This document shows, piece after piece, positions 57,076 through 64,000 of a stretch of 64,000 nucleotides of DNA. A program made the position numbers and the translations under genes. The notes below the pieces were generated by a model, which saw nothing but the letters and a program-made list of their open reading frames with translations, was not told where the DNA came from and made no database searches. Positions within the stretch are counted from its first letter, which is position 1. Each line of letters begins with the position of its first letter. The stretch lies in assembly GCA_039090855.1 (NCBI GenBank), contig CM077025.1:102714489-102778488 (forward strand). The letters are read 5' to 3'. Source of the DNA: Macrothele yani. Taxonomy: Eukaryota; Arthropoda; Arachnida; Araneae; Macrothelidae.

Positions 57076-57669
57076 GAAATACCATTTGACAAACATGTGC
57101 AGATTATTTTCAATATGTTGACTAAAAGCCAAAAAAACAGTCAATCCTGACCTGTTGCATAGTATTTCAGTGGAGAATGAAAAATGGTGCAATATAGTCA
57201 ATACCATAATAGAAGTAATTTTATTTTGTGTGAAAATAAGTAATTTGTGGTATTCTTACGCTTCTACAACATTTGATCAGATTCAGATCAGTAAGTAACC
57301 GGTTTCCTGAAAAAACTGTATGAAAAGTCAAGAAGAGTTTGATTGTACCTTCCCCATAGAAATAACTTTGGGATGTGATGTTAGTTTTGTTGTAGGCAGC
57401 CTATATTTGTGTGTGTGATCTACTCAAAACTGTTTTTATTTCCAGATCAGATTAATGGTTTTTCGTGTGAGAAATATCACGACTTTCTTATGTGAGTAGC
57501 AATTTTATAATTTTTAGGATGTACCATCTTTTCATGTTCTTTCTGTTTCCCCCTTCTCTTTTATTTTGCTGCAGAGTTGCATAGCTTTGTAAACCAAACA
57601 CTGTCTTTTTTTTCATATGTTTCTTGGTACTACTCATGATTTCTTATTAGAAAGATAAAAATATATATA

Positions 57670-59210
57670 CACTGCTGGACAATTGCTAAGGACGGATCAT
57701 AAACGGCTATATAGCGCATAAAAAAGTAAGTGTGGTTGGATGCCAAGTGAAATAAAATAATGTCAGAATTCCAGGACATTACAAGAAAGACAGTTTATTG
57801 TGCTCTGAAATCCAGAAGGCTTTGGAACGTGTTCAAGGGACAAACAGGCCATTTTGTGCAGAATACGTAAACGTGAAAAAAATGCAATTACCGTCCGCAG
57901 GCGTTCCGGCGTAAGATGTCAATACGGGATATGGCCACCATGGAGGGCGATGCAAGATTCCACACGTCGTGTCATGCTTTGCACAACATTATCAAGCAGC
58001 TGTTGGGGTAATTTATCCCATTCCTCTGTCAGTGCACGGATGAGGGTGTCCTTGTTTATTGGAGGGCATTGGCGACCAGCAAGACTCCTCCCCAAAGCAA
58101 CCCACACATTTTCAATGGGATTCAGATCTGGAGAACGTGCTGCCCATACGAGGCGTTGAATATCCTCGCTCTCAAGACACTCCTGGACAGCAACTGTTCG
58201 ATGACATGTTGCGTTGTCGTCCATGAAAATGAATCTATCACCGACAGCACCACGGAACATGTGAACATGAGGTAGCAGAACATCATTAATGTATCGTTGG
58301 CCAGTCATAGTCCCAGTTGGAAGCACATAGAGGGACGTACGGCCATTGATCATGATGCCAGCCCATACCATGACACTACATGTCAGATATCGGTCCCTTT
58401 CCTGTATGTTTGCTGGACAATATGCAGTACCACTATCATGCCAGATCAGTTGTCGTCGACAATCAGATGATAGACTGTATCTACTCTCATCTGAGAAGAG
58501 GACAGCAGACCAGTCATTATCAGTCCAATTGTGATGTTGATGGCACCATTGCAAACGGGCGGTGCGGTGACGTCTGGACAATGGGATGCACACAACAGGA
58601 CGGCGGGCGTATAGTCCTCCTTCATGCAAACGTCTGGCGACAGTTTTTTGGGAGATCCGCTTACCAGTAGCAGCCATAAACTGATTTGCTACCTCACTAG
58701 CTGTGCTGCGCCGGTGTCTTTTTGTTGATAGCACTATGTACCGATCTTCTGCAGGTGTCGTACTGCGAACACGACTTCCCCCGTGACGTTTGCTACACTC
58801 TCCATTTGTTTGAAATGATTTCCAAAGCCTTGAAACAACACTGTGGCTGACGTCGAACTCCCTGGCAACATCTGTTATTTTTCGCCCTTCTTCAATCTTG
58901 GCAATAATACGGCCACACGTAAAATCATCTAGGTGATGTCGGGAAGACATACCGAAAATTGCAAGTTGGTCAATTGATTCTTTCCCTTTCAACTTTGCGT
59001 TTGAACAACAACGGTCAATACGCGTCAAATCCTTTATATCTCTTATCAGCGCTATGACGTCACGAACAAGTTCGGCAATCCAAAATTTGCATACGCACAA
59101 CACGTCTTACTGTATCCCGCACTTATGCCAATTTCCACATTTTCCTGCCTTCCATTTTATGGTTGCTATCGTTGCTATTGTCATCCGTCCTTAGCAATTG
59201 TCCGGCAGTG
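57670..59210 (-). mobile_element. Tc1-like transposon with open transposase frame
   Basis: The inverted ends CACTGCTGGACAATTGCTAA at the left and CACTGCCGGACAATTGCTAA read from the right differ at one base in 20. TA flanks both. Length is 1,541 bp. Ends and coding frame are far better preserved than in the other Tc1 copies of the window, indicating a recent insertion in YJU2 intron 2. Confidence 0.93.
57919..58950 (-). CDS. Tc1-type DD34E transposase, apparently intact
   Basis: I chose the ATG at 58950 (MSSRHHLDDFTCGRIIAKIE), giving 343 residues, the normal Tc1 size. An upstream in-frame ATG at 59103 would add 51 residues that reach into the terminal region and are not family-like. The N-terminal helix-turn-helix region includes REFDVSHSVVSRLWKSFQT. 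The linker has HGGSRVRSTTPAEDRYIV and the second DNA-binding part RISQKTVARRLHEGGLYAR. Catalytic residues: D in LFSDESRYS, D in FMDDNATCHRT, and E in SPDLNPIENVW, with 34 residues between the last two. All three are present and there is no internal stop. The enzyme would cut and paste the element at TA sites. Confidence 0.93.
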   Translation of the reverse strand: MSSRHHLDDFTCGRIIAKIEEGRKITDVAREFDVSHSVVSRLWKSFQTNGECSKRHGGSRVRSTTPAEDRYIVLSTKRHRRSTASEVANQFMAATGKRISQKTVARRLHEGGLYARRPVVCIPLSRRHRTARLQWCHQHHNWTDNDWSAVLFSDESRYSLSSDCRRQLIWHDSGTAYCPANIQERDRYLTCSVMVWAGIMINGRTSLYVLPTGTMTGQRYINDVLLPHVHMFRGAVGDRFIFMDDNATCHRTVAVQECLESEDIQRLVWAARSPDLNPIENVWVALGRSLAGRQCPPINKDTLIRALTEEWDKLPQQLLDNVVQSMTRRVESCIALHGGHIPY

Positions 59211-59308
59211 TATATAAAAGTGTAATAACATTTTAATTCCTACATTGAAATGTAGTAGTTCCTTGTGAAAATGCTCATGTCATATGTTTTTTAATTCCAA
59301 ATTTTCAG

Positions 59309-59453
59309 GTGCAAGACATGTGGAGAATACATTTATAAGGGCAAGAAGTTTAATGCACGTAAAGAGACAGTCCAGAATGAGGAATATCTTGGAATTAAGA
59401 TATTTCGCTTTTATATTAAGTGTCCTAGATGCTTAGCTGAAATAACCTTCAAG
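59309..59453 (+). CDS. YJU2: YJU2 splicing factor, exon 3 (zinc-binding region)
   Basis: After acceptor AATTTTCAG the exon completes Arg42 and codes residues 43-90: [48 protein letters not shown]. Cys43, Cys46, Cys80 and Cys83 form the two CxxC pairs of the YJU2 zinc site. The donor is GTAGAT, phase 0. The lysine/arginine-rich stretch between the Cys pairs is the RNA-contacting part in related spliceosome structures. All conserved residues are present. Confidence 0.97.
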
Positions 59454-61709
59454 GTAGATACTAATCCAGTTATCTTTTAAGTAATTACTTAGTTGTTATG
59501 TTATATTCTTTTCTGTTCAGAGTTTAAAGGGAAGCTCACGGGAATTTTAAAAATAACTGTTCTCAACGTACAGGTTAATCATGTATGATTATCCAAAAAT
59601 TGCAAAACCAAAAACCTTTTAAATCTGAAACTTTTTTGAGTGCTGACATAACGTTGCAAATGGAAAAATTCGAGAAGGCTTCCAGGCGTTGCACAGGTCT
59701 TTGAGCATCCTGGTGATTATGATGTGCAACCTCAGATACCCTAGTACCAATTCTTTCAATTTGATTCAGTGAAACAATTCGTTTGCGTTAATTCACTCAT
59801 TGGGACTTCCTGTGATTGATTTCTGCAGGAATGTCTCTTGTAAATCTATTCTAAATCAGATCCATTTATGTCATTTGTCGACTCTTCCGGTGAATGATTT
59901 CCACAGGGAATAATTCTTGCACATCAACTGAGTTGAATCCATATGTGTCATTCAACGACTCTTTTCATGAATGATTTCTGCAGGGAATGACTATTCGCAA
60001 ATCGATTCAGAGTCAGATTCGTTTGTCGTTAATTGACTCTTCTAGTGTAGTGAATGACTTTCAGTTTAAATATTACTTTAAATCTTATGGAATACAAATT
60101 TATATAGCCTTTAGAAGGCAACACAGGCAGGCTTTATAAAATAAGGCATGTGATTGATTATTTAGTGCTGAAATTCATAACTATAGGCATTCTGGAAGAA
60201 CACCTCACTCTTGATGAATTAAAGTATTAAATGTTGCAGAATCACACTCCTCCTTCCTAGATATGTTTGGAATAATAAAACATAAAATATAATTGGTAGT
60301 GGGTAAGCCTATAAAAAAATGGTGACATACCTAGTAATAGATCTGTTGAGCAAAGGATACAAAATCTATATTGATATTTTCTACAGTACTGTTCAGTTAT
60401 TCTTGAACCTTCTGAAGGAAATTTATATATGTGGTTTTCATGTATGTATGGGGCACCTGAACTGATGAAGTGAGTTGCAAAAATATTGAAGGGAGAAACC
60501 AAACTCACAAAAAAGGCCAATTGCTTTTGCAGGTGTGGCAAAATAAGAGGGGTGAAAAAATGGCTTCCAGACTGTATTCATTCAGGATGGAAACTGTGAC
60601 AAACAACTAAAAGGAACCAAACAACAGAAAGCCTTTACTTGTAGTGAACTATACCAAGCATATGAAAAGTGTGAATAGAGCCAATCAGATGTGCAGATAC
60701 CATCCCTTTGCAATGAAAATGAAGTGCACAAAGTGTATTCTTTTTCGTGTGTTGCACATAAGTTGCCACAGTACATTTGCATTGTATAAAAGTTTCCTGA
60801 ACATAAAAATGCATTCCTAGATTTTATATTGCATTGCATGAGAAAGATGATCAAAGGGCATAAAATAGAAAGTGCAGGAATAGATTCTGTATTTTCAGGA
60901 TGTACAGATCATTGATTCTCATAAAGCAGATCCTAAAAACTGAGTTTCGGGTAATTTAGTATTGCCTACCAAGTGTGCCCAGTACTAAGACAAGTGAAAA
61001 ACCAAAGGGAGTGGGGGGGGGGGTCGTGTTTGTGTGTACAAGAAACAATATTAGAAGAAAATCCGAATGTTGTTGTTATCAGTGCAATGTTGGACTATGT
61101 AAGACTTGTTGGACTATGTTGTCATTTATTTTACACACACACACATGCACACACGAACAACATTAATGGAAAATAAGAATCAGTAAAGTAATGAATAAGG
61201 AGTACTAAAACTTTGTTTAAAAGATATGTAATGTTTTTTATTAGTTATAAAATTTTATATCAGATTCACTGAAATGACATTTTTCTTTGAAAATGGCTGA
61301 CCAGGTAGGTTCTTTTTTTTTTGGGGGGGGGGGGGTAAATGCCTGACCTTAAAAGATCTAAAATCCCATTATAAATGATTTATCATGTTGCTATCAAGTC
61401 CAGTGGAAAGACTCCAAACTTAAATCTACAGAAAACTTATTTCTTCCTACAAAGTGTGCCAGAAATTTACAGCCCTTGTTTCAGGGGGTCATCTAAAGTT
61501 CAAAATCCAAATTCTGCAATCCAGTTTTGTTTGAAATTGTGGAGTGCTTTCAAAAATAAAAAGATTGCACTATAATTTTGCCAAATGCCATTTAAGTAAA
61601 GTTTAGAGACAAATGGCAAAAAAAAAAACAATCAGTATTGATTTCCATAATGCAGAGTTCATTTCTCTGTAACAGGTGGCATTGGGTGCATCTGACAGGA
61701 AAAATAAAC
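59454..61709. other. Intron 3, left part, unassigned
   Basis: No gene or transposon terminus was recognised. Around 59760-60060 a degenerate tandem of roughly 80-120 bp units repeats the words ATTCACTC/ATTGACTC, TTCTGCAGGGAATG and AATCGATTC/AAATCAGATTC with spacing variation. A G run lies at 61012-61023 and another at 61323-61335. Confidence 0.45.
59755..60060. repeat. Degenerate tandem repeat in intron 3
   Basis: Four imperfect units share ACTCTT(C)CGGTGAATG or TCATGAATG, ATTTC(T/C)(G/A)CAGGGAATGA and AAATC-GATTCA words. Unit divergence is high, so it is old. No function is suggested. Confidence 0.5.
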
Positions 61710-63231
61710 GGTAAAAATACCCCCGGAGAAAATACCCCTGAAAACTGAAAATCAGAAAAAATGCCCCCGGTGGAAATACCCCCAGAACAAACGGTTCACT
61801 GTAAACTGCCACACAAGAACACTGATGTGTGGCAGTATTCTGGTGTGGCAATTTACCGGCAACCCGGCCACACATCTTTGAGCAACTTGGCCACAAAAGT
61901 TCAAGGGATGGGGGCTATAAAGATTGCCGTTTCTGGGCCTATATTGAGAACTGAATTGGGAACTCCAAACAAATTTCGCAAAAACGTTCCGTGTAAGCCA
62001 AGCAAGAATTGTACTTTAATTTGAAGAAATAAATTGCCGAGGATCCGAGGTGCACTTGGTTTGGGGGGGCACTATCCCGAACTTCCGTAATATTATATTC
62101 TGGGCCTCTGGAGTCTGTCAGTGTATCCAGGAAGTTCCCCTTGAAGTGTCCGGGAAGTCTGTGAGCTTTGGGAGGGGGCTTTCTCCCAAAATGTTAAAAT
62201 GGATGTAGAGCTTGAACCTTGCTTTATATAATGATTCTGTACACGACCAGGAATTTTCAGGAGGGTGGGGTGAATTCACCCTCCCCCAAGTTTCTAAGAG
62301 CGCAGACAAGTGTTCAAGGTAAGGAATTTGCTTGCAATTTCTACGCTTTATGTTGTGTTTAATGTCAAACTATGTATGACCTTCTCCCCTCCCCCAGAAA
62401 TTTGGTGAAGCCCGTGAAAGGGATACGAGGTGCTTGGTTTGGAGGGCTCTTCTCCCAAACTTTCGTCATTTTATATTCTACTATATGTAGTAGTTATAGA
62501 TTCATTTTGTTTAGCCACATATTATATTCACTATGTGCATTTATGCACTTAGGTTTTTTAGTCTTCCCCCAACTTCCATAATTTTATATTCTGGACCTCT
62601 AGAGTCGGTCGGTTATCCTCGATGTTACCCCTAAATAGCTCTTAGAAACTGGGGGGGTCGCCCCCACCTTCCTGAAAATTCGTGGTTGTGTACAGAATCA
62701 TTATATAAAGCATGGTACTAGTGTTAACAGCTCTACGTCCATTTTAACATTTTGGGGGAAAGCCCCCCTCCAGCCCATGGACCTCACGGACACTTCAAGG
62801 GGAACTTCCTGGATACACTGACAGACTCCAGCGGCCCAGAATATAATATTGCGGAAGTTCGGGGTAGAGCCCCACCTCCCACCACCACCTCAAGTGCACC
62901 TCAGATCCTCTGCAATTTGTTTCTTCAAATTAAAGTACAATTCTCGCTTGGCTTACATGGAACGTTTTCGCGAAATTTGTTTGGAGTTCCCAATTCAGTT
63001 CTCAATATAGGTTCAGAAATGGCAATCTTTATAGCCCCCATCCCTTGAACTTTTGTGGCCAAGTTGCTGAAAGATGTGTTGCCGGGTTACCGGTAAATTA
63101 CTACACTGGAACACTGCCACACATCAGTGTTCCTGTGTGGCAGTTTACAGTGAACCGTTTGTTCTGGGGGTATTTTTTCCGGGGGCATTTTTTCAGTTTT
63201 CAGGGGTATTTTCTCCGGGGATATTTTTACC
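61710..63231. mobile_element. Large foldback element
   Basis: Arms of about 600 bp (61710-62310 and 62630-63231) are inverted copies, starting GGTAAAAATACCCCCGGAG and containing TTCACTGTAAACTGCCACAC, AACTGAATTGGGAACTCCAA and AGACTCCAG-type words in mirrored order. The outer 80 bp repeats short GGGGG/ATTTT modules. The spacer holds a partial third copy of the TTCCGTAATATTATATTCTG block. No coding frame and no clear duplication were found. Non-autonomous, superfamily unknown. Confidence 0.8.
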
Positions 63232-63697
63232 TACATCCTGCAGAAAAACAACCTAATGCTCACCGGGTGGCTTGACAAATTGCCTGATAGTTCTTTCTGT
63301 TGTACATTTAGACAAATTCTCAAGTACAGATAAAAAATTCATTAACTGCAGAGCCACAGATGTAATTTAAAATTGTTCAAGAAATTAAAAATATGTGCAA
63401 AACAATGTTAGTGAAAAATACAGAGAAGAATGAAAATCAAGGTTCTATGAAAGAAGAAGAAATGATCAAGGAACATAATGACATTCATTTCATGATCATT
63501 AGCGGGAAAGCAAACAAAATTTTCAGATTTCTTAGTACTATAATAAATAATAAGGTATGCAGTATGATGATAGGTACAGTCCTCTCTGAAAATTAGTTTA
63601 GATACATTTCCAGTGTGTTTGTGTGTGCATCAGGTTTTTTTTTTTTTTGGTAGTATTCTGTGTAAGGGCATCATATTTTATGCTTTTGCCCTGCCGA

Positions 63698-63722
63698 AAC
63701 ACACAAACACACACGCACGCAT

Positions 63723-63754
<32 letters not shown>

Positions 63755-63785
63755 CACACGCACACACACGCAACACACGCACGCA
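63698..63785 (+). repeat. (CA)n microsatellite
   Basis: A CA/GT simple repeat with CG interruptions (ACGCACGCATGCGCACACAC) runs for about 85 bp. Open frames reading through it on both strands are artefacts. Confidence 0.95.
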
Positions 63786-63949
63786 CTCCCCCTAAGGTTG
63801 CCACTATGTTTTGAGTGGAAGTGAATTAAAGAGTTGTTAGTCAACTTTTTCTCTCCTTTATATTGTTACTTGATTACTTTATCATTCATCTTGATCATTT
63901 AAAGCTTGTCATTTTCATTTATTGTAAATCAATTTAATTTTTTTGTTAG

Positions 63950-64000
63950 ACAGATCCTGAAAATGCTGATTATATTGTTGAACATGGTGCTACTCGTAAT
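63950..64000 (+). CDS. YJU2: YJU2 splicing factor, exon 4 (cut by window edge)
   Basis: After a T-rich tract and the acceptor TTTTTTTGTTAG the exon codes TDPENADYIVEHGATRN (residues 91-107), in phase with exon 3, and is still open at the last base. This is the conserved segment following the zinc site in YJU2. The coiled-coil middle and variable C-terminus of the protein are outside the window. Confidence 0.95.

Larger units (their letters stand above)
13941..64000 (+). other. YJU2: YJU2 (CCDC94) gene, partial at the 3' end
   Basis: Four exons join without a phase break to give 107 residues. Introns are 13965-48035 (34,071 bp), 48137-59308 (11,172 bp) and 59454-63949 (4,496 bp), all GT-AG. 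The remaining two-thirds of the protein (human YJU2 is a little over 320 residues) lies beyond the right edge. The introns are packed with transposons in both orientations, including an open Tc1 transposase frame in intron 2. All splice sites are intact and the coding exons show no disabling change, so the gene looks functional. Confidence 0.93.

Noticed and set aside
61012..61166. Open frames with C-rich peptide near the G run
   Set aside because: There is no start context and the frame ends in a CA repeat. The Cys residues come from a TGT/GTT-rich stretch.
63598..63814. Open frames through the CA repeat on both strands
   Set aside because: They consist of Cys/Val or Thr/His repeats from a dinucleotide microsatellite.

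Overview
The window is nuclear DNA from a multicellular animal, very probably an invertebrate. It is AT-rich and intron-rich and dominated by transposable elements. Low-copy families seen are Tc1/mariner, hAT, pogo-type, Penelope-like, an RTE-type LINE and tRNA-headed SINEs. This mix fits an arthropod, possibly a chelicerate, but nothing in the sequence fixes the taxon.

The one host gene I can name is the spliceosome factor YJU2 (CCDC94/CWC16) on the + strand. Four coding exons (13941-13964, 48036-48136, 59309-59453 and 63950-64000) join in frame across consensus splice sites and give the first 107 residues. The gene runs off the right edge. Its three visible introns are about 34.1, 11.2 and 4.5 kb, and nearly everything right of 13965 is transposon sequence lodged in them. 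Upstream, a two-exon minus-strand candidate (4918-4794 and 4346-4219) and a possible plus-strand terminal exon (12799-12960) may belong to unrecognised neighbours.

Layout: 1-2.75 kb holds repeat and Tc1 remnants. 5.3-9.7 kb is a mariner-like element carrying a nested Penelope tail and a nested hAT, each with its own target duplication. 11-15.7 kb has SINEs, small hairpin elements and YJU2 exon 1. 15.9-31.5 kb is a run of hAT-type elements with 8-bp duplications, containing nested SINE, Penelope-tail and RTE LINE insertions. 34.9-38.3 kb is an inverted pair of Penelope copies. 38.3-47.7 kb has two Sola-like elements, a pogo-type fragment, a rearranged Penelope and a ZBED-type hAT. 48.7-55.8 kb has mariner and Tc1 remnants and two further members of the hAT core family. 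57.7-59.2 kb is a Tc1-type element with an open transposase frame and good terminal repeats, the best candidate for recent activity. 61.7-63.2 kb is a large foldback element.

The most unusual signals are: (i) a mosaic group of large non-autonomous hAT elements that share an interior but have at least three different termini; (ii) palindromic Penelope tail-only insertions with hammerhead-ribozyme-like cores on both strands; and (iii) a head-to-head Penelope pair bounded by a 12-bp direct repeat, as if it integrated in one event.
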